Shown: positions 1 through 5,566 of the stretch, piece after piece
Position numbering within the stretch: the stretch's first letter is position 1
Layout: every line of letters begins with the position of its first letter
Assembly (NCBI GenBank): GCA_017965685.1
Contig: JAGCPM010000180.1
Span: 1 to 5,566, forward strand
DNA: 5,566 bases
Source of the DNA: Kiritimatiellia bacterium
GTDB lineage: Bacteria > Verrucomicrobiota > Kiritimatiellia > RFP12 > UBA1067
Reading direction: 5' to 3'
The notes under the pieces: generated by a model
What the model was told of the DNA's origin: nothing
Seen by the model: only the letters and a program-made list of their open reading frames with translations
The model's database searches: none
Made by a program: the position numbers and the translations under genes

Positions 1-180
1 ATCTACGGCGGCGCGCCGCTCCTCGGCGTGAACGGCAACGTCATAATAACGCACGGCAACTCGACCCACAAAGCGATATTCTACGCGGTCAAGTCGGGAG
101 TCGCCGCCGCGACGAACGACGTTTCCGGCACGATCGAGAAGTCGATAGCCGACCACGCGGACAAGATCAAGCAGCAATAA
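1..180 (+). CDS. plsX: Phosphate acyltransferase PlsX, C-terminal fragment
   Basis: The open frame enters from the left edge and ends at TAA 178-180, giving the last 59 residues. It contains the family's C-terminal block: [10 protein letters not shown] (residues 3-12 of the fragment), then [12 protein letters not shown]. This matches the end of PlsX, where a glycine-rich GGAPLLG segment is followed by a conserved HG-S-KAI segment. PlsX makes acyl-phosphate from acyl-ACP and phosphate. PlsY then uses acyl-phosphate to acylate glycerol-3-phosphate, the first step of bacterial phospholipid synthesis. PlsX is a soluble enzyme that associates peripherally with the membrane. The start and most of the enzyme lie outside the window. 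The stop codon overlaps the next start by one base (TAATG), so leuS is probably translationally coupled to it. The usual partner fabH is not immediately downstream; leuS takes that place. Confidence 0.88.
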   Translation: MYGGAPLLGVNGNVIITHGNSTHKAIFYAVKSGVAAATNDVSGTIEKSIADHADKIKQQ

Positions 181-2716
181 TGAGCGAATACGATTTCAGA
201 GCCATAGAGAAGAAGTGGCAGGCGTTCTGGCTCGAGAACAAGACGTTCAAGACGCCCTCCAGATCGGCGAAGCCGAAGTTCTACTGCCTCGACATGTTCC
301 CCTACCCCTCGGGTGCGGGGCTGCACGTCGGGCATCCGGAAGGGTACACCGCGACCGACATACTCTGCCGCTACAAGCGGATGAAGGGCTTCAACGTGCT
401 CCATCCCATGGGCTGGGACGCGTTCGGGCTGCCGGCCGAGCAGTACGCGGTCGATACGGGTACCCACCCCGCAATCACGACGAAGAAGAACATCGACAGG
501 TTCAGGGAGCAGATAAGGTCGCTCGGCTTCAGCTACGACTGGGACAGGGAGGTCAACACCACCGACCCCAAGTACTACAAGTGGACGCAGTGGATATTCG
601 AGCAGCTTTACAAGAAGGGCCTTGCATACGTGGCGGAGGTGCCGGTCAACTGGTGCCCTGCTCTGGGCACGGTGCTCGCCAACGAAGAGGTCATCGACGG
701 CCGGTCCGAGCGCGGCAACCACCCGGTCGTGAGGCGTCCGATGAGGCAGTGGATGCTCAAAATCACCGCGTACGCGGAGAGGCTCCTCGCCGACCTCGAC
801 AAGCTCGACTGGCCCGAAGGCATCAAGGAGATGCAGCGCAACTGGATTGGCAAGTCGACAGGCGCGGAGGTCGTTTTCGGGACGACAGAGGGCGACACAA
901 TCACTGTCTACACTACGCGCTGCGATACGCTTTTCGGCGCGACGTACATGGTGGCGAGTCCCGAGCACAGGCTCGTTGAAAAGTGGCTCGGCGACGGAAC
1001 GATAAAAAACGCCGCCGAGGTCGAGGCGTACCGCAAGGCGGCGGCGGCCAAGAGCGACCTCGAGCGCACCGAGCTCAACAAGGACAAGACCGGCGTCAGG
1101 CTCGAGGGCGTTAAGGGCATCAATCCGGTGAACGGCGAGGCACTGCCCATATTTATTTCCGACTATGTCCTTGCGAGCTACGGAACGGGCGCGATAATGG
1201 CTGTTCCCGCGCATGACGACCGCGACTGGGATTTCGCCAAGAAGTTCAGCCTTCCCATAATCGAGGTTGTCAAGGGCGGCGAGGACGTGCAGAAGGCGGC
1301 TTTCACCGATTGTGCGACGGGCGTGATGGTCAACTCCGGCTTCATCACCGGGCTTTCCGTCGCCGACGCGCAGGCTAAGATGATTGCGTGGCTGGAAGAG
1401 AAGGGTGTGGGCAGGGCGAAGACGCAGTACAAGCTTCGCGACTGGCTCTTCTCGCGCCAGAGATATTGGGGCGAGCCCTTCCCGGTCATCCACTGGCAGG
1501 ACGGAACGCAAAGCCTCTTGGACGAGAACGACCTTCCCCTCACCCTGCCGGAACTCGCGGACTACAAGCCGACAGGAACGGGCGAGCCTCCGCTCGCCAA
1601 GGCGACCGAGTGGGTGAATGTCACGCGCGAAGACGGCGTGAAGGGCGTGAGAGAAACGAACACGATGCCGCAGTGGGCCGGAAGCTGCTGGTACTATTTG
1701 CGCTATATAGACCCCGACAACGACAAGGCGTTCGCCGATACGGAACTGCTGAAAGAGTGGTTGCCGGTAGACCTCTATGTCGGCGGCGCGGAACATGCGG
1801 TGCTGCATCTCCTCTATGCGAGGTTCTGGCACAAGGTGTTGTTCGATCTGGGCTGGTGCCGACGGACGAACCGTTCCAGAAACTCGTCAACCAGGGGATG
1901 ATACTCGGCACGGCATACAAGACGCCGAGGGGAGTTCTCGTTCCGATGGACGAGATAGAATGGCGCGACGGCAAGCCCTACGGAAAAGAAGAGGGCGGCG
2001 AGATGGAGGAGCTGACGGAGTTCCCGGCGAAGATGTCCAAGTCGCTCAAGAACGTTGTCAACCCCGATGACGTGATACGCGATTTCGGCGCGGACTCGCT
2101 TAGGCTCTATGAGATGTTCATGGGGCCGTTGCAGGTCGTGAAGCCCTGGCAGACGAACGGCGTCAGGGGTGTGCACAATTTCTTAAGGCGCGTGAACAGG
2201 CTCGCGACCGAGACCGCAATCGCCGACAGGGCGATGACGAAGGACGAGGCGAAGACCCTCGCGAAGACCGTGAAGAAGGTCGGCGACGACCTTGAGGCAA
2301 TGGCGTTCAACACGGCTATTTCGGCGATGATGGTCTTCGTGAACGAGGCGGAGGACGAGGCTAAGGCTTCAGGTTCTCTGCCGAGGGAGATGCTGGAGAA
2401 GTTCGTTCTTGCCCTAGCGCCGTTCGCGCCGCACCTGGGCGAGGAGCTCTGGGCGGCGCTCGGCCACGACGGCACTCTCGCGTACGAACCTTGGCCGCAA
2501 TACGATCCGCTTGCGCTCGTTGAGGACGAGATCGAGATTCCTGTGCAGGTTCTAGGCAAGCTTCGCGGAAGGGTGAAGGTCGGCGTGAACGCTACCGCGG
2601 CGGAGATGGAAGCGGCGGCCAAGGCGTCGCCCGAGGTGGCGAAGTTCCTCGAAGGCAAGACAATCGTGAAGGTTGTCGCAGTCCCGAAGAGGATGGTCAA
2701 TTTCGTGATCAGGTGA
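180..2716 (+). CDS. leuS: Leucyl-tRNA synthetase (LeuRS), interrupted by a one-base frameshift
   Basis: LeuRS is a cytoplasmic class I enzyme that charges tRNA-Leu with leucine. The first part reads from ATG 180 to about 1853 (558 codons). The second reads in the -1 frame from 1853 to TGA 2714-2716 (287 residues). Joined, they give about 845 residues, close to the usual ~860. Visible parts are the class I HVGH motif (residues 49-52), the CP1 editing domain (about 225-415) with a TTRCDT threonine-rich segment (245-250) and a [16 protein letters not shown] block (334-349), and the catalytic WYYLRYIDP and [19 protein letters not shown] segments. KMSKS lies in the second frame at 2030-2044, about residue 618, followed by the anticodon-binding helical domain and the C-terminal domain. 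The frame-0 reading ends in an unrelated tail and TGA at 1899-1901, while the -1 frame continues the family sequence without a gap. No good Shine-Dalgarno precedes the start; the TAATG overlap with plsX suggests coupling. The gene is essential in bacteria, so a sequencing or assembly error is likeliest. Confidence 0.93.
1850..1853 (+). other. Frameshift point in leuS (one base missing)
   Basis: Frame 0 reads TTC GAT CTG GGC TGG TGC and departs from LeuRS after FDLG. The -1 frame reads CTG GTG CCG ACG from 1853 and continues LVPTDEPF, the expected LeuRS sequence. One missing base explains this: either a C lost from GGCCTGG, or a G lost from a GGGG run that now shows as GGG at 1850-1852. No X-XXY-YYZ slippery heptamer is present in the frame-0 phase, so programmed frameshifting has no sequence support here. 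Confidence 0.85.
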
Positions 2717-2718
2717 GG
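2715..2718 (+). promoter_or_regulatory. Ribosome binding site for thyX
   Basis: GAGG lies 8 bases before ATG 2727 and overlaps the leuS stop codon. It supports 2727 as the start rather than the in-frame ATG at 2745. Confidence 0.6.
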
Positions 2719-2726
2719 CTTGGGAC

Positions 2727-3281
2727 ATGGCGAGCGTCAAATTCATGAAGGTAAAGGGCACGTGGCGCGAGGTCGCGGACGCGGCGCGCACGACGATACG
2801 CCTCGACGAAGGCCAGAAGGAGCCTTCCTCCAAGTGGAAGAAGCGCATACTGCTGGCGGAGCATTCGCCGATAAGGAAACTCTGCTTCAACTGGAAGTGG
2901 ATCGACCTGCCGTACTGGGTGAGCGTCCATTTCGTGCGCCACAAATACGGGATAGAGCATTTCGTCTCGACGCAGAGGAGCGACAGGACGGGCGAGGACA
3001 TGACGGCGAAGACCCAGGACGCGCCGGTCGTGCACGAATGCTTTGCGAACGCGCAGGCGGTGATGTTCATGTCTAGAAGGCGGCTCTGTTCGCAAGCGTC
3101 GCCGGAGACCCGCGCGGCGTGGAGGCTCGTGGTGGACGAGATCGCGAAGACCGAGCCCGAGGTCGCGGTGTGCTGCGTTCCGGAGTGCGTCTACAGGGGC
3201 TTCTGCCCCGAGTTCAAGAGTTGCGGATTCGTCGATACGCCCAAATTCGCCGAGATGGTGAAGGCGTACCGCGAAGCGTGA
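2727..3281 (+). CDS. thyX: Divergent flavin-dependent thymidylate synthase (ThyX family)
   Basis: ThyX methylates dUMP to dTMP using methylene-tetrahydrofolate, FAD and NADPH, and replaces ThyA in many bacteria. The 184-residue product shows the family pattern in order. LLAEHSPIR (42-50) corresponds to the conserved HS-P segment. VRHKYGIEHFVS (70-81) fits the signature RHR-x7-S, with Lys in place of the third Arg (R71, H72, K73, S81). ANAQAVMFMSRRRLCSQASPETR (107-129) matches the NAR...RLC...R block that binds nucleotide and flavin in characterised enzymes. A Cys-rich tail (C149, C150, C154, C160, C166) includes the family-like FCPEFKSCG. It is shorter than the usual 220-250 residues. The Glu that binds dUMP two residues before the Ser appears to be Phe79, and the Arg after the Ser is displaced by one (R84). 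Activity is therefore inferred, not certain. It starts 10 bases after leuS, and its codon use resembles its neighbours. Confidence 0.77.
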   Translation: MASVKFMKVKGTWREVADAARTTIRLDEGQKEPSSKWKKRILLAEHSPIRKLCFNWKWIDLPYWVSVHFVRHKYGIEHFVSTQRSDRTGEDMTAKTQDAPVVHECFANAQAVMFMSRRRLCSQASPETRAAWRLVVDEIAKTEPEVAVCCVPECVYRGFCPEFKSCGFVDTPKFAEMVKAYREA

Positions 3282-3309
3282 GAAGAGATTTCGGAAAACA
3301 ACCATATAC

Positions 3310-3316
3310 GGAAGGA
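3310..3316 (+). promoter_or_regulatory. Ribosome binding site for rpoZ
   Basis: GGAAGGA in the 46-base gap after thyX lies 11 bases before ATG 3328. The distance is slightly long but the purine match is good. I see no convincing promoter or terminator hairpin in this gap, so read-through from thyX is likely. Confidence 0.5.
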
Positions 3317-3327
3317 AGAAAAGCGCA

Positions 3328-3606
3328 ATGAACAACGAACTGCTGAAAAGGGCGCACGAGAAGATACCGTCGGTGCCTGTTCTGGTCAATCTCATCTCCA
3401 AGAGGGAGAAGGAGCTCATCGCCGGCGCGAAGCCGCTCGTGAAGCCGCTTTCGCTCGACGAGGAGAAGTGCGACATGGCGCTCAGAGAAGTCGCCGAGGG
3501 CAAGCTGGTCGCCGAAATCGATTTCGACGCGATTGCCAAGGCCGAGGACGCCAAGACAAAGTGGAATCCGAAGCACGTGAACGTGAATTCGCTCTTCGCG
3601 GACTAG
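3328..3606 (+). CDS. rpoZ: RNA polymerase omega subunit
   Basis: The 92-residue product fits the Rpb6/omega family. An N-terminal helix MNNELLKRAHEKIP leads into PVLVNLISKREKELIAGAKPLV (17-38), the conserved 'LVN-(V/I)S-R--QL--G-(R/K)PLV' segment. Residues 50-60 (MALREVAEGKL) match the 'IALREI-EGK' helix. Omega wraps around the C-terminal end of beta-prime, aids core RNA polymerase assembly, and in proteobacteria contributes to ppGpp response. The region after residue 61 is an extra tail of about 30 residues rich in Asp, Ala and Lys, with no motif I recognise; omega tails vary widely. The start has a clear upstream purine-rich site. The stop TAG (3604-3606) directly abuts the smpB GTG start, so the two are probably made together. 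Confidence 0.87.
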   Translation: MNNELLKRAHEKIPSVPVLVNLISKREKELIAGAKPLVKPLSLDEEKCDMALREVAEGKLVAEIDFDAIAKAEDAKTKWNPKHVNVNSLFAD

Positions 3607-4062
3607 GTGGCGGACAAGCCCAGATTCGACCCGGTCTTCGCGGAGAACAGGAAGGCGCGGCACGACTACACCGTACTCGACACTATCGAGTGCGGTGTGG
3701 TGCTGACCGGCACCGAGGTCAAATCGGTGCGCGGGGGGGCGGTTTCGCTCGCGGGGGCCTACGGAGCGGTGCTGAAGGGCGAGCTCTGGCTCGTGGGCGC
3801 GGACATCGCAGCGTACAAATGGGGCAACAGATTCAACCACGAACCCAAGTCCATGCGCAAGCTTCTCGTCCATGCTAAAGAGGTCGAAGAGCTGCGTTTG
3901 AAGACGGAATCGAAGGGTTTGACTCTTATTCCGCTCAAAATGTACCTGAAAAAGGGGCGGATAAAAGTGGCGATGGGGCTCTGCCGCGGCAAGCAGCTGC
4001 ACGACAAGAGGGAGAGCCTTAAGAAAAAAGCCTTGGCCCGCGACCTTGAAAGAGGTGCGTGA
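3607..4062 (+). CDS. smpB: SsrA-binding protein SmpB
   Basis: SmpB binds tmRNA (SsrA) and brings it to stalled ribosomes for trans-translation. The 151-residue product carries the family motifs throughout: AENRKARHDY (12-21), LTGTEVKSVR (33-42), GNRFNHEPKSMRKLLVH (73-89), the beta-strand segment LTLIPLKMYLKKGRIKVAMGL (105-125) and GKQLHDKRE (128-136). These cover the beta-barrel that binds tmRNA and the start of the C-terminal tail that mimics the codon-anticodon helix in the decoding site. The tail is short and basic, ending near residue 151 (160 in E. coli). The start is GTG 3607, immediately after the rpoZ stop with no gap and no clear Shine-Dalgarno, which suggests translational coupling. 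A run of seven G (3733-3739) does not break the frame, because RGGAVSL after it agrees with the family. The last codons overlap the secY promoter. Confidence 0.96.
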   Translation: MADKPRFDPVFAENRKARHDYTVLDTIECGVVLTGTEVKSVRGGAVSLAGAYGAVLKGELWLVGADIAAYKWGNRFNHEPKSMRKLLVHAKEVEELRLKTESKGLTLIPLKMYLKKGRIKVAMGLCRGKQLHDKRESLKKKALARDLERGA

Positions 4063-4075
4063 TTTTTGGTATACT
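4046..4075 (+). promoter_or_regulatory. Predicted sigma-70-type promoter for secY
   Basis: TTGAAA (4046-4051) matches the -35 consensus at five of six positions. An 18-base spacer separates it from TATACT (4070-4075), a five-of-six match to TATAAT, preceded by an extended -10 TG at 4067-4068. Transcription would start near 4082, about 34 bases before the secY ATG. The -35 lies within the last codons of smpB. The surrounding DNA turns AT-rich at this point, unlike the rest of the window. The call rests on consensus match only. Confidence 0.65.
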
Positions 4076-4102
4076 ACACAAAACATTTCAAAAGAAAAAA
4101 GC

Positions 4103-4107
4103 AAGGA
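4103..4107 (+). promoter_or_regulatory. Ribosome binding site that fixes the secY start
   Basis: AAGGA lies 8 bases before ATG 4116. It decides between that ATG and the longer in-frame GTG at 4059. The GTG lies within the predicted promoter and upstream of its transcription start, and would add 19 residues not typical of SecY. Confidence 0.75.
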
Positions 4108-4115
4108 CAAACGAT

Positions 4116-5504
4116 ATGTCGATCTCGAAAGGATTCTCGAACGTGTTCAGGATACCGGAGCTGAGGAAGAAAATCCTCGTGACCCTCGGTCTCGTATTCG
4201 TGTGCCGCCTCGTATCCCAGATACCCACGCCCGGAGTGGACTGGAACACGCTCGGCCAGATGATAGCCGATTTCAAGGCGAACTCGCAGGGCGGGTTGCT
4301 TGACTGGTTTGAAGTGTTCACCGGCGGTGCGCTCGGGCAGTGCGCGATAGGCTTCCTTTCGATATGGCCCTACATTTCGGCGCAGATCGTGATCCAGCTG
4401 CTCAGTTCGGTGATTCCTTCGCTGGAGAAGATGAAGAAGGAGGGCGAGACCGGCCGCCAGCAGATTGCGCAGATAACGCGCTACCTCACCATCTGCCTCT
4501 GCATAGTGCAGGCGTGGGGCATCGCGACCGCGCTCTCGCATCCCGAGACACTCGGGCTTCCTCTTCCGGCGGGCAGGACGATTGTGGTGAATCCCGGCCT
4601 CGCGTTCAATCTGATGACCGTGATTGGAATGACGGCGGCCTCGCTCTTCGTGATGTGGCTCGCCGACCAGATAACCACCTTCGGCATCGGCAACGGCGCC
4701 TCGCTGATCATCATGATCAACATCACTTCGCGCCTCCCCACCGCGCTCTTCCAGGCGTGGGAGCGCTACTTCGGCGTTGCCGGCAAGACCGAGACGGCCC
4801 AGGGCTCCTACGCGGAGCTCCTCATACTCGTGCTCTTCTTCCTCTTCGTGGTCGCGGGAACCGTGATGCTGACGCAGGGTGTGAGAAAGGTCGCTATCCA
4901 TTCGACGCGCCGCTCCGTCGGCGGCGGAACGACCTACGGCATGCAGCAGACTTACATGCCGCTCAGGGTGAACTACACAGGCGTCATGCCCATCATCTTC
5001 GCGCAGCCCCTCATCCAGATACCCTCCGCGATCATAATGAAGTTCTCGGCTCCCGGCTCGTCGCTCCACCACTTCGCGCAGGAGCTCTCGAACGTCACGA
5101 CGCTGCACCTCATAGTCTACGGAATCCTGATAATGTTCTTCACGTTCTTCTGGGTGGCGACACAGTTCAACGCGATAGACATCTCCGAGAACCTGAAGAA
5201 GGACGGCTCGTACGTCCCAGGCATAAGGCCCGGAAAGGCGACGGCGGAGTATCTTGACGATGTGATGACCAAACTGACGCTCATTGGCGGCTGCGGGTTG
5301 CTCGTGGTGGCGATCATACCGATGTTGCTCACCGGCGGCCGCGGAATACCGTGGTCGATGGCATCCTTCTTCGGCGGCACTTCGCTGCTCATCATCGTTG
5401 GCGTGGCTCTCGACACGCTGAGGATGATGGAGTCGCACCTGCTCGTCAGGAAGTACGAAGGCTTCCTCTCGCATGGCTCGCTGCGCGGGCGCGGTGGAGT
5501 GTGA
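4116..5504 (+). CDS. secY: Protein translocase channel subunit SecY
   Basis: SecY forms the inner-membrane channel of SecYEG, through which SecA or ribosomes pass unfolded proteins. From ATG 4116 the product has 462 residues (443 in E. coli). Ten membrane segments can be placed roughly: 19-36, 66-95 (plug region plus TM2 with WPYISAQIVIQLL), 119-140, 163-185, 190-210, 234-253, 288-308, 329-350, 386-405 and 415-435. The second SecY signature, WLADQITTFGIGNGASLII, spans 181-199. The TM6-TM7 cytoplasmic loop contains TQGVRKVAIHSTRR (253-266), and the TM8-TM9 loop has NLKKDGSYVPGIRPGKAT (359-376), including the conserved Arg371 needed for SecA function in E. coli. The C-terminal tail HLLVRKYEGFL is normal. 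Ribosomal-protein genes usually precede secY; here smpB does, and a promoter sits just upstream. The stop overlaps the next gene by four bases (GTGA). Nothing suggests an accessory SecY2. Confidence 0.97.
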   Translation: MSISKGFSNVFRIPELRKKILVTLGLVFVCRLVSQIPTPGVDWNTLGQMIADFKANSQGGLLDWFEVFTGGALGQCAIGFLSIWPYISAQIVIQLLSSVIPSLEKMKKEGETGRQQIAQITRYLTICLCIVQAWGIATALSHPETLGLPLPAGRTIVVNPGLAFNLMTVIGMTAASLFVMWLADQITTFGIGNGASLIIMINITSRLPTALFQAWERYFGVAGKTETAQGSYAELLILVLFFLFVVAGTVMLTQGVRKVAIHSTRRSVGGGTTYGMQQTYMPLRVNYTGVMPIIFAQPLIQIPSAIIMKFSAPGSSLHHFAQELSNVTTLHLIVYGILIMFFTFFWVATQFNAIDISENLKKDGSYVPGIRPGKATAEYLDDVMTKLTLIGGCGLLVVAIIPMLLTGGRGIPWSMASFFGGTSLLIIVGVALDTLRMMESHLLVRKYEGFLSHGSLRGRGGV

Positions 5505-5566
5505 TCGAGCTGCCGTCAATCCGCAATTTCTGCATAATCGCCCATGTGGATCACGGCAAGACCACA
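5501..5566 (+). CDS. Translational GTPase (LepA/EF4 or TypA/BipA), N-terminal fragment
   Basis: Only 22 codons are inside the window, from GTG 5501. The fragment reads IRNFCIIAHVDHGKTT (residues 7-22), which contains the G1/P-loop (AHVDHGKT) of ribosome-associated translational GTPases. 'IRNFCIIAH' is typical of LepA (elongation factor 4), while 'VDHGKTT' is more typical of TypA/BipA; LepA usually has GKST. The fragment cannot decide, and I lean slightly to LepA. EF-G is unlikely because it usually has AHIDAGKTT. The start overlaps the secY stop as GTGA, suggesting coupled translation. The purine stretch GGAG at 5496-5499 is only one base from GTG, too close to act as a normal ribosome binding site for it. 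Confidence 0.8.
   Translation, partial: MIELPSIRNFCIIAHVDHGKTT

Noticed and set aside
81..1832. A 583-codon open frame on the minus strand across leuS
   Set aside because: It lies opposite a clear LeuRS coding sequence, is unusually rich in Arg, Val and Leu, and shows no motif I recognise. GC-rich codon use leaves antisense frames open.
1388..1852. Upstream extension of the second leuS frame as an independent gene
   Set aside because: Before 1853 this frame is an out-of-frame shadow of LeuRS with no conserved content. Only the part from 1853 on is homologous.
3282..3327. Promoter or terminator between thyX and rpoZ
   Set aside because: A TATACG hexamer is present but has no matching -35 at suitable distance. 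No inverted repeat followed by T residues is seen.
3733..3739. Seven-G run in smpB as a possible frameshift or phase-variation site
   Set aside because: The reading frame on both sides agrees with SmpB, and an essential-type housekeeping gene is not a usual phase-variable target.
4059..4115. Longer secY start at GTG 4059
   Set aside because: It lies within the predicted promoter, overlaps the smpB stop, lacks a ribosome binding site, and adds a basic N-terminus not typical of SecY. ATG 4116 has AAGGA at good spacing and begins where the family begins.
4074..5519. A 481-codon open frame on the minus strand across secY
   Set aside because: It mirrors the secY gene almost exactly. Its translation is highly charged (His, Arg, Glu) and low in complexity, as expected from the complement of hydrophobic codons.

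Overview
This window is a dense, one-directional bacterial housekeeping cluster. Every supported gene lies on the + strand, and no gap between genes exceeds about 55 bases. The DNA is GC-rich, yet it uses the codons ATA (Ile) and AGG (Arg) freely. The protein styles (SecY, a Rpb6/omega-type RpoZ, SmpB) look like a member of the Planctomycetes-Verrucomicrobia-Chlamydiae/Lentisphaerae-Kiritimatiellae assemblage. That placement is an impression from sequence style, not a proven assignment. There is no sign of mobile elements, CRISPR, tRNA or rRNA.

Layout: (1) bases 1-180 hold the C-terminal end of plsX (phosphate acyltransferase, phospholipid synthesis). (2) leuS (leucyl-tRNA synthetase) starts on the last base of the plsX stop codon. 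It reads well to about 1853, where one missing base puts the remaining 287 codons into another frame. (3) 2727-3281 encodes a short, divergent flavin-dependent thymidylate synthase (ThyX family). (4) 3328-3606 is rpoZ (RNA polymerase omega). (5) 3607-4062 is smpB (trans-translation), which begins with GTG directly after the rpoZ stop codon. (6) 4116-5504 is secY (protein translocation channel). A strong-looking promoter lies just upstream, overlapping the end of smpB. (7) From 5501 a translational GTPase (LepA/TypA-like) begins and runs off the window.

The genes share a growth-linked theme: membrane lipid synthesis, tRNA charging, dTMP supply, transcription, ribosome rescue, protein export and a ribosome-associated GTPase. 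Start/stop overlaps and very short gaps suggest co-transcription and translational coupling. The secY promoter would start a second transcription unit, secY plus the GTPase. The cluster is mostly ordinary biology. The points worth a second look are the leuS frameshift, the unusual ThyX motif, and a secY apparently outside its usual ribosomal-protein operon with its own promoter.
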